From Rubrivivax sp. (GTDB lineage: Bacteria; Pseudomonadota; Gammaproteobacteria; Burkholderiales; Burkholderiaceae_C): a DNA stretch of 64,000 nucleotides. The stretch covers positions 1 through 64,000 of the forward strand of contig JAEUPC010000156.1 of the NCBI GenBank assembly GCA_016789865.1, in the 5' to 3' direction. The translations under genes were made by a program, and so were the position numbers. Of the stretch, positions 42,241 to 52,083 are shown in pieces. The stretch's first letter is position 1. The number at the start of each line of letters is the position of its first letter. Under the pieces are notes generated by a model. That model was not told where the DNA came from. It searched no databases and worked only from the letters and a program-made list of their open reading frames with translations.

Positions 42241-43890
42241 TCAGAGAGCCGGCGGCCCGAACGACAGCGGCGCCTGCGCCGTCAGCCATGCCATGGCAGC
42301 CCAGGCGGCCACGTTCTGCGGCAGGGCGTGCGGGTCCAGCCGGTCGAGCGTGTCGTCGGCAGTGTGATGCACGTCGAAGTAGCGGCTGCCGTCCTGCGCG
42401 AGCGCCAGTGCCGGCCAGCGGTGGCGGCGCATCAGGAGCGCGGCATCCGGCCCCGGCGAGCCTGCGTTGCGGCCGCTGCCCTCGGCTTGCGCGATGCCCA
42501 GTGGCGCCAGCACCTCGGCGATCTGCGCCGTGAGCGGCAGCGCCGCGGGCGCCACGCGGCTGGCGAACGCGTACAGGCGGCCGGCGCCGAAGTCGCTTTC
42601 GGCGACCAGCTGGTGCGGCTCATCCTTGTGCCGGTTGCCATAGTCGAGCGCGCCGTCGAAGCCGTTCTCCTCGTTGCCGAAGAGCACGACGCGGATCGTG
42701 CGCCGCGCGCGGCGGCCGGCCGCGGCGATGACGCCGGCGGCGGCACTGACGATGGCGACGCCGGCGCCGTTGTCCTGCGCGCCCTGGCCGACGTCCCAGC
42801 TGTCCAGGTGCGCGCCGATGAGCACGACCTCGTGCGCGAGGTCGGTGCCGCGCCATTCGGCAATCACGTTGGCGCTGCGCGCGTCGACGCCGCTGCGCGC
42901 GTCCAGCGACAACTGCAGCCGCAATGGGCGGCCGGCGGCCTGCTCGGCGGCGATGAAATCGGCGTCGGGCACCGAGACGGCGAACGCCGGGATGCGCGGC
43001 ACGCTGAGGTCGTAGCGCGTGGCGCCGGTGTGGGCCACGGGGGCAGTGGTGGTCAGGGCGCCGGCCGTGTCGCCGGTGCCACTGGCGCCGCTCGTGCTGC
43101 CCGTGCCACTCGTGCCACTCGTGCCGCTCGTGCCGCTCGTGCCGCTCGTGCCGCCTGCACCGCTGGTGCCGATGGATCGAATCGCCAGCGCCAGCGCACC
43201 ACGGCGCGCCGCCTCGACCGGGCCGTTGATGCGCGCGCCCACCGCGGTACCGTAGCCGCGACCATCGCGCGTGCGTTCCGTGCGCTGGTCGATGAAGACG
43301 ATGCGGCCGTGCGCGCGCGAGCGGCCAGGCTCGGTGGGCTCGGCGCGCAGCGCGGCGAGGTCGGGGTACCACGCCACCTCGGCGTCGATGCCGCCGACCG
43401 CGGTGGCCACGCTGTTGCCCAGCGCGGCGATGGTGAGCGTGCGGCTGATGTCGGAGGCCAGCAGCCGTGCGGCGGCCGGGCCGCGCTGCCAGATGCGCAA
43501 CGCGAAGTCCTCGGCGCGCACGCTTTCCAACCCGAGCTGGCCCAGCGCGGTGCGGGCCCAGGCCTGCGCCTGGGCGTCGGCCGGTGAGCCGGCCGGCCGC
43601 GCGCCGATGCCGGTGCACAGTTCGCGCAGCAGGCGCAGCGCGGCGGTGTCGACCAAGCCGCGCTCGCGCAGCGCGCGGGCGTGGGCGAGGTCAGTATCGG
43701 CGTAGGTCGGCGGCATCGGCGAGGTCCGCGGCGGCGGGGATGGCGCGGCGACGGAAGGCGCGGTGGGCGCGGCGCATCCTGTGAGCCCCGAGCCTGCCCC
43801 CGTCAGCCCGCCGGCGGCCCACGCCCCGGCCGCCCCGAGCAGCCGCCGGCGGCACCGGTGGAGGTCGGGCGGCAGGCCGGCGCGGCGCAC
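42241..43890 (-). CDS. M28 family metallopeptidase, lipoprotein-like
   Basis: A 549-residue zinc aminopeptidase or carboxypeptidase of family M28. The N-terminus has twin arginines (RRRLLGAAGAW) and LTGC near residue 39, so it is exported and perhaps lipid-anchored. Zinc ligands are visible in GAHLDSWDVGQGAQDNGAG, FGNEENGFDG, the Asp of ESDFGAG and HHTADDT near the end. An insertion at about 240-268 consists of Gly-Thr-Ser repeats coded by nine-base units. The GTG at 43890 lies two bases after the mmsA stop. The substrate is unknown. Confidence 0.88.
   Translation of the reverse strand: MRRAGLPPDLHRCRRRLLGAAGAWAAGGLTGAGSGLTGCAAPTAPSVAAPSPPPRTSPMPPTYADTDLAHARALRERGLVDTAALRLLRELCTGIGARPAGSPADAQAQAWARTALGQLGLESVRAEDFALRIWQRGPAAARLLASDISRTLTIAALGNSVATAVGGIDAEVAWYPDLAALRAEPTEPGRSRAHGRIVFIDQRTERTRDGRGYGTAVGARINGPVEAARRGALALAIRSIGTSGAGGTSGTSGTSGTSGTSGTGSTSGASGTGDTAGALTTTAPVAHTGATRYDLSVPRIPAFAVSVPDADFIAAEQAAGRPLRLQLSLDARSGVDARSANVIAEWRGTDLAHEVVLIGAHLDSWDVGQGAQDNGAGVAIVSAAAGVIAAAGRRARRTIRVVLFGNEENGFDGALDYGNRHKDEPHQLVAESDFGAGRLYAFASRVAPAALPLTAQIAEVLAPLGIAQAEGSGRNAGSPGPDAALLMRRHRWPALALAQDGSRYFDVHHTADDTLDRLDPHALPQNVAAWAAMAWLTAQAPLSFGPPAL
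43085..43172. repeat. Nine-base tandem repeat inside the M28 peptidase gene
   Basis: About eight copies of a nine-base unit close to GCTCGTGCC encode repeated Gly-Thr-Ser on the minus strand. The unit keeps the frame, so copy number may vary without inactivating the gene. Confidence 0.85.
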
Positions 43891-43892
43891 GC

Positions 43893-45413
<1,521 letters not shown>

Positions 45414-45551
45414 GGCGGGGGTCTCCTTGCGGCGAGGTCTGGCTCGGTAGCGGCGTGCGCCGCTTGGCGGACCGGCAGTCTATGTCGGCGCGCCCGGCCT
45501 GCGGGGCTTCGGGCGCCGGGGCCGCGGTGGCGGCGCGGCAGGCCCGGCGCC

Positions 45552-45588
45552 GAAAAAAAGGCGGCCCACTGCTTGCGCAGCGGGCCGT
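45552..45588 (-). terminator. Intrinsic terminator upstream of mmsA
   Basis: On the minus strand CGGCCCGCTGC and GCAGTGGGCCG form an 11-base-pair stem (one G-T pair) with loop GCAA, followed by CC and seven T. It lies 139 bases before the mmsA start. No gene on the minus strand ends here, so it must end a leader RNA or an independent small RNA. Confidence 0.85.
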
Positions 45589-45715
45589 GGAAGGTCCTTC
45601 GAAAAGGACGTCGTTGGGACCGTGGGCCCGTGCCGCTTGGCTTGGGTCAGCTTGAAGGTCTTCGGGCGGGCAGCGTGGGCGAAAGACGTTGCAGGACAAT
45701 CCGCTCCGCGGCCTC
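45561..45715 (-). ncRNA. Candidate leader or small RNA upstream of mmsA
   Basis: The region upstream of the terminator at 45552-45588 contains a further hairpin, GTCCTTTTCGAAGGAC (TTCG loop), and GGTCC/GGACC segments that can pair alternatively. No reading frame with a standard start and family similarity is visible. A -10-like TAGATT at 45723-45728 could drive it. It may be a cis-acting leader that controls mmsA by termination, or a small RNA. The 5' end is a guess. Confidence 0.35.
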
Positions 45716-45789
45716 GGCGACCAATCTAGCCGCGCCCCCCCCTACGGCCCACCCCCCGGGCAAAGGGCCGGACCGACCCCACCCGAGCG

Positions 45790-46563
45790 ATGCGTGATCT
45801 TTCCGACACGGAAATCGGCGAGCTGCAGGAAATGCTCGACGAGGCGGCCGCCGGGCGCGGCGCGCCAGCGGCGGACCACGCGCTCGACGTGAGCGCGCTG
45901 GACGGCTTCTTGTGCGGCGTGCTGCTGCAGCCACAGCGTGTGCCCGAGGCGGCGTGGCTGCCGTTCGTGCTCGGCGCTCAGGGCGGCAAGCCCCCGGCTG
46001 CTGAGCGGGCGGCGCCTGAGCCGCCCTGGCTGCCGCTGGTTCGCCGGCGGCAGGCGGTGCTCGACGCAGCAATCGCCAAACGCCGGTGGTTCGACCCCTG
46101 GGTCTTCGAGGCACCCGGCGCCGCGGCACCGCCCGCGCCCGGCGACCCGGCCTCGCGCGAGGAAGCGGAGGCCCTGGCCGTGCGCGACAGCGCCCTGCCC
46201 TGGGTGGCGGGGTTTGCGCTGGCCGCCGAGAGGTTTCCCGGCCTGTTGCAGCACGACGAGCGGGCGCTCGCCCAGCCGCTGGCGCTGCTGTACCTGCACT
46301 TCGACGCCGAAGATCTCGAGGGGCTCGACGAGGAGCCGGCGCTTGCCGCCGCGCTGGCCGCCACCGAGCCGCCGGCCGACCTGGCGCAGGCCGCCGAGGA
46401 CCTGGTGCGCGCCGTGTTGCTGCTGGCTGACGTCAGCCGGCCGCTGCCCGGGGCGACGCCCCGGCGCCCGGCACCGGTGGCCCGAACAGCGCACGGGCGT
46501 GGACCCCGAGGCCGGCGGCCACGCTCGAGGAGCGCTCGCCGCGCACACGCTCGGCGCGGCTGA
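45790..46563 (+). CDS. YecA/YgfB (UPF0149) family protein
   Basis: A protein of 257 residues whose first 215 match the UPF0149 fold: LQEMLDEAAAG, LDVSALDGFLCGVLLQPQ, WLPFVLG, WVAGFALAAERFPGLL and YLHFDAEDLEG. The family has no firm biochemical function, though YecA binds zinc through a C-terminal tail in E. coli. The last 40 residues are Arg/Pro/Ala-rich and lie entirely antisense to the end of the Hsp70-like gene; they look like run-on into that gene rather than a conserved domain. No SEC-C zinc motif is present. Confidence 0.85.
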   Translation: MRDLSDTEIGELQEMLDEAAAGRGAPAADHALDVSALDGFLCGVLLQPQRVPEAAWLPFVLGAQGGKPPAAERAAPEPPWLPLVRRRQAVLDAAIAKRRWFDPWVFEAPGAAAPPAPGDPASREEAEALAVRDSALPWVAGFALAAERFPGLLQHDERALAQPLALLYLHFDAEDLEGLDEEPALAAALAATEPPADLAQAAEDLVRAVLLLADVSRPLPGATPRRPAPVARTAHGRGPRGRRPRSRSARRAHARRG

Positions 46564-47815
46564 ACGCGGCGCCGATGCGCTGCACCAGCGGCGCCAGGCC
46601 GGTGGAGCCGCCGGTGAAGTAGACCGCGTCCACGGCATCCGGGCCGAGCCCGGCGCGGCGCACGGTCTCGCCGGCGGCAGCCCCGATGCGCTCGAAGTCG
46701 TCGCGCAGCGCGGCGTCTGCCTGGGCCTCGTCGAAGTCCACGGCCAGCGCCGGCTCCCAGAACGCCAGCTCGATGCGCGCGCGTGCCGCCTCGGCCACGG
46801 CGATCTTGCCGGCTTCGGCCGCGGCCGCCAATGCGTGCCCCAGCCGCCGCACCAGCACCGCCAGCAGGCGCTGGTACTGGCGCGGATCGGTGAACCACGT
46901 GCGCATCGAGCGCAGCTCGGCCACGCGCTGCGGGCTGTAGACAGTGTTGATGAGGTGCCAGGTGGCCAGGTCGTGGTACAGGCCGCTGGGCATGACCCGG
47001 GCGACCTCGCCGGCGCCGGCGTGTCGCAACGTGCCGTGCCCGGCCAGCGGCAGGATGTGGGCCAGTTCCACGCGACGGTCGAAGTCGGTGCCGGCCACGT
47101 GCACGCCGTGGTTGGCGAGGATGTCGCTGCGGCGGTCCGCCTTGCCGCGGCGCGCCGGACCGACGCGCACGAGCGAGAAGTCCGAGGTGCCGCCGCCGAT
47201 GTCGGCCACCAGCACCAGTTGCTCGCGCGTGGCGCGGCTTTCCATGTCCAGCGCGGCGGCGATCGGCTCGTACTGGAAGTGGACCTCGGTGAATCCCGCG
47301 GCTGCGGCGGCGCCGCGCAGCGCCTGCTCGGCCCGCGCGTCGCGCGCCGGGTCGTCGTCGACGAAGTACACCGGCCGCCCGAGCACGGCGCGGTCCACCG
47401 GGGCGCCGCACGCCGCCCCGGCCAGGCCACGCAGGTGGCGCAGATAGCCGGCGACGACATCGCGGTAGCGCACGGAGCGGCCGGCCCCGATGTCGGTGCT
47501 CTGGTCGAGCAGCGACGAGCCGAGGATGCTCTTCATCGAGCGCATCAGCCGCCCGTCGTGGCCGTCCACGTAGGCAGCGAGCGCGGCGCGCCCGTACAGC
47601 CGGTCGGCTTCCAGCCGCTCGGGCGATGTGTCCGACTTGTAGAACACCGCGGTCGGCATCGTGGGGTGCCCGGGTTCCAGTTCGACCAGTTGCAGGCCGG
47701 CCACCGTGGCCGCGCCGCCACACCGGTCGTCGCCGTGGCGGCGTGCGCAGGCCGGCACCACCAACGCCGAGTTGGAGGTGCCGAAGTCGATGGCCGCGTA
47801 GGCGCTGCCAGGCAT
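46433..47815 (-). CDS. YegD-type Hsp70 family protein
   Basis: A 460-residue protein with only the actin-like ATPase domain of Hsp70 and no substrate-binding domain. AAIDFGTSNSALVV (phosphate 1), LGRPVYF, EPIAAALDMES, LVADIGGGTSDFSLVRV (phosphate 2) and AVYFTGGSTGLAPLVQRI (adenosine) are present. It matches the YegD group, putative chaperone ATPases of unknown client. Its 3' 131 bases overlap the 3' end of the convergent YecA-family gene. Confidence 0.9.
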   Translation of the reverse strand: MPGSAYAAIDFGTSNSALVVPACARRHGDDRCGGAATVAGLQLVELEPGHPTMPTAVFYKSDTSPERLEADRLYGRAALAAYVDGHDGRLMRSMKSILGSSLLDQSTDIGAGRSVRYRDVVAGYLRHLRGLAGAACGAPVDRAVLGRPVYFVDDDPARDARAEQALRGAAAAAGFTEVHFQYEPIAAALDMESRATREQLVLVADIGGGTSDFSLVRVGPARRGKADRRSDILANHGVHVAGTDFDRRVELAHILPLAGHGTLRHAGAGEVARVMPSGLYHDLATWHLINTVYSPQRVAELRSMRTWFTDPRQYQRLLAVLVRRLGHALAAAAEAGKIAVAEAARARIELAFWEPALAVDFDEAQADAALRDDFERIGAAAGETVRRAGLGPDAVDAVYFTGGSTGLAPLVQRIGAAFSRAERVRGERSSSVAAGLGVHARALFGPPVPGAGASPRAAAG

Positions 47816-48051
47816 GCCGTCACCGAGGAGAAATGGGGCAAGGATCGAGCAGGCTTGCGGTGCGCAGACGCAGGCTTGCGCGAAGGGGCGGCGATTCTAT
47901 TCAGCGCCCTCGTCATCCACCGGCGGGCGTATGCGTTGTGAAGTGAGGCACGTTGATCCCCCTACTTCGCGATTTCGATGCGCCGCGCTTCGCGCGACAC
48001 TCGCTGCGCCACGAAGTGCCGCTCGCCCGAAACTCCAACCGGCCGCCGTCG

Positions 48052-48258
48052 ATGAACAAGCCGCCCACCGAGCCCCGCTGGTACCAACCCTGGCGCCGCG
48101 CTGAAGCCCGCCCGGCCGACGACCCGGCCGACCTCGGGACGTGCTTCGGGCTGGAGCTGTCGCTGTCGACGCAGCCTTCGCCAGCCAAGGCTGCCGATGC
48201 ATCGCAGCGCGTGGGCTGGGTGCGCCGGCTCACTTCGCGCCGCTCACGCGCCGCCTGA
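48052..48258 (+). CDS. Small hypothetical protein, 68 residues
   Basis: A short frame beginning MNKPPTEPRWYQPWRR and ending LTSRRSRAA, with a central LGTCFGLELSL. It has the composition of a real small protein (Trp and acidic/basic blocks) and lies in a gap between the Hsp70-like gene and the convergent universal stress gene. No family is recognised and no clear ribosome site is seen. It could be spurious. Confidence 0.4.
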   Translation: MNKPPTEPRWYQPWRRAEARPADDPADLGTCFGLELSLSTQPSPAKAADASQRVGWVRRLTSRRSRAA

Positions 48259-48297
48259 AAGCGGCCTGCAACGCCCGCGCGGTGCGCGCCCGGGGCC

Positions 48298-48720
48298 TCA
48301 GCGCACCAGCAGCACCGGCACCGGCGCCTTCGCCAGGACCTTCGTCGCCACCGAGCCCAACACCAGCTGCGCCAGGGCACCGTGCCCGTGCGAGCCCATG
48401 ACGATGAGGTCGTGGCGGCCCCGGCCGGTCTCGGCAACGATCAACTCGGCCGCCGGTCCGGCCTTGCTGACGCAGGTCGCCTGGATGCCCTGCCGGGCCA
48501 GGAAGGTCCGGATGGGCTTGAAGACCTGCTCGGCCGAATCGGCGTAGTACGACTTCAGCGTGGCCTTGTCGATGACGGCCGCGGCCCGCGACGGCACGGC
48601 CGGCACGGCGTGCACGAGCGTGTACTCGTGGCGGGCGCCCAGCCATTCGTCGTGCGCAGTCAGGTAGGCAAGCATGCGCTTGGTATAGGCACTGCCATCG
48701 ACGGCCAGCAGGATCTTCAT
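48298..48720 (-). CDS. Universal stress protein, UspA family
   Basis: A 140-residue single Usp domain. MKILLAVDGSAYTKRMLAYL starts the fold, and GSHGHGALAQLVLGSVATKVL (about 112-132) is the ATP-binding G-x2-G-x9-G-S/T type motif, ending PVLLVR. It is likely a cytoplasmic nucleotide-binding stress protein. It stands alone; the 174-base gap upstream (48721-48894) shows nothing specific. Confidence 0.92.
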   Translation of the reverse strand: MKILLAVDGSAYTKRMLAYLTAHDEWLGARHEYTLVHAVPAVPSRAAAVIDKATLKSYYADSAEQVFKPIRTFLARQGIQATCVSKAGPAAELIVAETGRGRHDLIVMGSHGHGALAQLVLGSVATKVLAKAPVPVLLVR

Positions 48721-48894
48721 CGCGGTCCCCCTTGGCGGCTTGTCCGCCGCGTCGCCGCGCCCGGCGGCTTCGGGGTGAGTGTGGCGGGCAGCGTCCCCGC
48801 GTCATTGACCAGGCTCAGCCGGCACGCCCGGGCGGCGGATGCCGTATGCCCGATGCCCCAGCCCTATGCCCTGAGGGCCGCTGGCCGACGACCG

Positions 48895-49671
48895 TCAGAG
48901 TTCGATCAACCGCCGGGCATCGAAACCGGCGGCCTCGCCCTTGCCGGCCATGCCGCGCGCCTGGCAGACGACCCGCGTCGGCGCGGCACCCGCACGGGGC
49001 ACGCGGTAGTCATGGCGGCAGTGCAGGTGCCCGTGCAGCCACAGGTCGGCCAGCGGCAACAGGTCGTCGTCGGCGTTGCAGAAGCTGGCCGTGCCCGGCT
49101 GCGGGCCGTAGCGTGGGTCGGCACTGGCCAGGCTGGGGCCGAAGTGGGTGATGACGATGGTGGCGTCGACGCCCGGCGGCGCCGGCGCCCGCAGCTCGGT
49201 TTCCAGCCAGGCACGGCAGGCCAGGCCTTCGTCGCGGATCGCCTGGGCGTCCAGCGGCTGCTCGCCGCGGCGCGCCCCCATCAGGCGCAGGAAGTAGCGC
49301 GCCGCGCGCATCGCACGCTCGCGCTGCGCGGCGCCGAAGAGGTCGAAGTCGCTCCAGCGTGGCGCTCCCACCAGGCGCACGCGGCGGCCGTCGCGGCAGG
49401 CGATGACGGTGCTGCGCCGATGCAGCAGCGTCATGCCGTGGCGCGCGCACAGCGCCTCGAAGGCGGGCAGGGCGTGGGCCAGGTCGCGGCCGTCGAACTC
49501 GTGGTTGCCGGGTACCACGAACACCGGCACCGGCCAGCCGGCAAAGCGCGAGTAGGCCGCCCACGTGGCGTCGATGTCGCCGGCAAGCACCAGCAACTCG
49601 GCCCCGGCCAGCGGCTCGGGCTCGAAGTCCTCGGTCTCGAGGTGCAGATCAGAAAGCAGTTGCAGCCGCAT
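48895..49671 (-). CDS. Calcineurin-like metallophosphoesterase
   Basis: A 258-residue protein with all metal-site motifs of the superfamily: SDLHLE (Asp8, His10), LAGDID (Asp32), PGNHE (Asn56, His57), ITHFGPS and HGHLH. The substrate (nucleotide, phosphodiester or protein) is not given by sequence. It lies downstream of pckG on the same strand, separated by repeat copy C, so transcription may or may not continue into it. Confidence 0.9.
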   Translation of the reverse strand: MRLQLLSDLHLETEDFEPEPLAGAELLVLAGDIDATWAAYSRFAGWPVPVFVVPGNHEFDGRDLAHALPAFEALCARHGMTLLHRRSTVIACRDGRRVRLVGAPRWSDFDLFGAAQRERAMRAARYFLRLMGARRGEQPLDAQAIRDEGLACRAWLETELRAPAPPGVDATIVITHFGPSLASADPRYGPQPGTASFCNADDDLLPLADLWLHGHLHCRHDYRVPRAGAAPTRVVCQARGMAGKGEAAGFDARRLIEL

Positions 49672-49709
49672 CGACTTTGCGCTCTGGTCGGTCAGCAGCC
49701 TGCGCGCGC

Positions 49710-49797
49710 AGCCAAGTGCCTCGCGCGGGCTCGGCTTTGCCGGTCCGCCGCAAGAGCCCCCCGGGGGGCAGCGGGCGCCGGCGAGCGTTGGGGGGGG
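49710..49797 (-). repeat. GC-rich hairpin repeat, copy C (after pckG)
   Basis: Directly after the pckG stop the minus strand has a C-run, CGCTCGCCGGCGCC, a GCCCCCCGGGGGGC palindrome and then TGCGGCGGACCGGCAAAGCCG. Block order matches copies A and B. It ends about 40 bases before the metallophosphoesterase start. Confidence 0.7.
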
Positions 49798-51693
49798 CTA
49801 AACGGCCAGCCGCTGCTCGATCAGCGCCTTGGTCGCCGGCAGCTGCGCCGGCAGGCGGTGCGCGAGCTGCTTGAACAGCTCGTCGTGCAGCTTGAGCTCC
49901 TCGTGCCATGCGGCGCGGTCGATGCCGATGACGCTGGCAAACTGTTCCGGGCTGAAGCTCATGCCCTGCCAGCAAAGATCTTCGAAGCGCGGGCTGGTGC
50001 CGAACACGTTCTCGGCACCGCCGGCGCGGCCCTCGACGCGGCCGACGATCCAGTCGAGCACGCGCATGTTCTCGCCGTAGCCAGGCCAGGCGAACTTGCC
50101 GTCCGCGCCCTTCCTGAACCAGTTGACGCAGTAGATGCGCGGCAGCTTGGCACCCGCACCCTCCAGCCGGGCGCCGAGGTCGAGCCAGTGCTGGAAGTAG
50201 TCGCTCATGTTGTAGCCGGCGAACGGCAACATCGCGAACGGATCGCGGCGCACGATGCCCTGCGCGCCGGCCTGCGCCGCGGTGGTCTCGCTGCCCATGG
50301 TGGCGGCCATGTAGACGCCTTCGGCCCAGCTGCGCGCCTCGGTCACCAGCGGCACCGTGGTGCTGCGTCGGCCGCCGAAGATGAACGCGTCGATGGGCAC
50401 GCCCTCGGGGTCGTCCCACTGGGGGTCGAGCACCGGGTTCATCGTCGCCGCGACGGTGAAGCGGGCGTTCGGGTGCGCGGCGAAGCGCGGCTTGCCGTTG
50501 GCTTCGGGGTTGGCCTTGGCGATAGCAGGCGTCCAGTCGCGGCCCTGCCAGTCGATCAGGTGCGCCGGCGGCTCGTCGGTCATGCCCTCCCACCACACGT
50601 CGCCGTCATCGGTGAGCGCGACGTTGGTGAAGATGACGTTGCTCTTCAGCGAATCCATGCAGTTCGGATTCGTATGGTCGTTGGTCCCCGGCGCGACGCC
50701 GAAGTAACCGGCCTCGGGGTTGATGGCGTACAGGCGCCCGTCGGCGTGCGGCTTGATCCACGCGATGTCATCGCCGATGGTGGTGACCTTCCAGCCCTCG
50801 AAGCCGGCGGGCGGCACGAGCATGCTGAAGTTGGTCTTGCCGCAGGCGCTGGGGAAGGCCGCCGCGACGTGGAACTTCCGGCCCTCGGGGCTGGTGACGC
50901 CCAGGATCAGCATGTGCTCGGCGAGCCAGCCCTGCTCGCGGCCCATCGTGCTGGCGATGCGCAGGGCAAAACACTTCTTGCCCAGCAGCGCGTTGCCGCC
51001 GTAGCCCGAGCCGTAGCTCCAGATCTCGCGCGTGGCCGGGTAGTGCACGATGTACTTGGTCTTGTTGCACGGCCACGGCACGTCGGGCTGGCCTCTTCCC
51101 TGCGAATCCACCAGCGGCGCACCCACGGTGTGCACGCACGGCACGAAGGTGCCGTTGTCGCCCAGCACCTCCAGCGCCCCGCGGCCCATGTGGGTCATCA
51201 CGCGCATGCTCACGGCCACGTAGGGGCTGTCGGTGAGCTCCACACCGATGTGGCTGATGTGGCTGCCCAGCGGCCCCATCGAGAACGGCACCACGTACAT
51301 CGTGCGGCCGCGCATCGCGCCGCGGAACAGGGCCTGATCGCCGGTCTGCAGCCGCGCGCGCATCTCGGCCGGCGCCACCCAGTTGTTGGTGGGGCCGGCA
51401 TCTTCCTGGCGCTCGGTGCAGATGTAGGTGCGGTCTTCGACGCGCGCCACGTCGGCCGGGTCGCTGCGCGCCAGGTAGCTGCCGGGGCGCCTGGCCTCGT
51501 TGAGCTTCATCAGCGTGCCGGCGGCGACGAGCTGGTCGATCAGGCGCTGGGCCTCGGCCTCGCTGCCATCACACCAATAGACTTCGGCGGCCTCGGTCAG
51601 CGCGGCGATCTCGGCCACCCACTCGACGAGGCGGGTGTGTTTCACGTAGGCAGGCACGTTCAGGCGCAGCCCCTCCAGCGCAGGACGGTTCAT
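49798..51693 (-). CDS. pckG: Phosphoenolpyruvate carboxykinase (GTP)
   Basis: A 631-residue cytoplasmic enzyme that converts oxaloacetate and GTP to phosphoenolpyruvate, a main entry to gluconeogenesis. The GTP-type P-loop with the reactive cysteine is [13 protein letters not shown] (about 279-291); [39 protein letters not shown] and [22 protein letters not shown] are family blocks. The ATG at 51693 (MNRPALEG) matches homologues; an ATG 18 bases upstream is also in frame. A 14-base palindrome lies 115 bases upstream of the start. Confidence 0.96.
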   Translation of the reverse strand: MNRPALEGLRLNVPAYVKHTRLVEWVAEIAALTEAAEVYWCDGSEAEAQRLIDQLVAAGTLMKLNEARRPGSYLARSDPADVARVEDRTYICTERQEDAGPTNNWVAPAEMRARLQTGDQALFRGAMRGRTMYVVPFSMGPLGSHISHIGVELTDSPYVAVSMRVMTHMGRGALEVLGDNGTFVPCVHTVGAPLVDSQGRGQPDVPWPCNKTKYIVHYPATREIWSYGSGYGGNALLGKKCFALRIASTMGREQGWLAEHMLILGVTSPEGRKFHVAAAFPSACGKTNFSMLVPPAGFEGWKVTTIGDDIAWIKPHADGRLYAINPEAGYFGVAPGTNDHTNPNCMDSLKSNVIFTNVALTDDGDVWWEGMTDEPPAHLIDWQGRDWTPAIAKANPEANGKPRFAAHPNARFTVAATMNPVLDPQWDDPEGVPIDAFIFGGRRSTTVPLVTEARSWAEGVYMAATMGSETTAAQAGAQGIVRRDPFAMLPFAGYNMSDYFQHWLDLGARLEGAGAKLPRIYCVNWFRKGADGKFAWPGYGENMRVLDWIVGRVEGRAGGAENVFGTSPRFEDLCWQGMSFSPEQFASVIGIDRAAWHEELKLHDELFKQLAHRLPAQLPATKALIEQRLAV

Positions 51694-51711
51694 CGACGAA
51701 GTTCCGATCAT

Positions 51712-52083
51712 GAGGATGAATAGGCGAAGAGACGGAATGGGGCGAAGCGCGTTCGCAAGCCCGCCTGAGCGCGCCCGCCGCGCCGGCAGGCTCGATCAAC
51801 AGACTCCACCGACCGGTCGGTCGGCGATTCGGACGCGGTTCGCCCCATGCCGCCCCGGCGCGAAGGGACCCGCGGTACGGGCCCCCGACCCGGGAGCGAA
51901 AGCCATTCTGCGAGCAATGTACCCAGCGCGTAACCGCCATAGCCCGGGGGTCCATGCGTTTTCCGTATGGCTTTATGCGCGCCCTTGCGCTGATCAGGCG
52001 GCCTTCGCGCCGTCGGCGCTGCGGCGTTCGCGCTTGGGAGCGGCCATGCGCGGCGGTCAGTGTGCCCCCGCCGGTCGGCCGAC
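51712..52083. other. 372-base divergent gap between pckG and the MOSC gene
   Basis: The region should hold promoters in both directions. Apart from the ACCGACCGGTCGGT palindrome at 51808-51821 and an imperfect inverted repeat around 51952-51970 (CCATGCG and CGTATGG) I see no clear promoter, RNA or gene. Confidence 0.5.
51808..51821. promoter_or_regulatory. Perfect 14-base palindrome, possible operator
   Basis: ACCGACCGGTCGGT is a perfect palindrome in the divergent region between pckG and the MOSC gene. Its length and symmetry resemble binding sites of TetR-family repressors. No TetR gene lies in the window, so the regulator is unknown. Confidence 0.45.

Larger units (their letters stand above)
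45414..45789. other. 376-base gap between mmsA and the YecA-family gene
   Basis: The gap must hold outward promoters for mmsA (minus) and the YecA-family gene (plus). It contains a strong minus-strand terminator (45552-45588) preceded by about 140 bases without a convincing gene, described separately as a candidate leader or small RNA. A possible minus-strand -10 hexamer TAGATT is at 45723-45728. Confidence 0.6.

Noticed and set aside
38328..42533. A 1400-codon plus-strand open frame antisense to the cyclase gene
   Set aside because: Its translation is low-complexity His/Arg/Gly-rich text typical of antisense frames in high-GC genes, while the minus strand carries clear cyclase and ATPase motifs.
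45561..45715. 6S RNA next to a YecA/YgfB-type gene
   Set aside because: In E. coli ygfB is near the 6S gene, but the sequence here does not form one long hairpin with a central bubble, and zapA and ygfA are absent.
45600..45720. Minus-strand short peptide frames in the mmsA leader
   Set aside because: Frames are open but lack a standard start with ribosome site, and no run of one amino acid type is seen as in an attenuator peptide.
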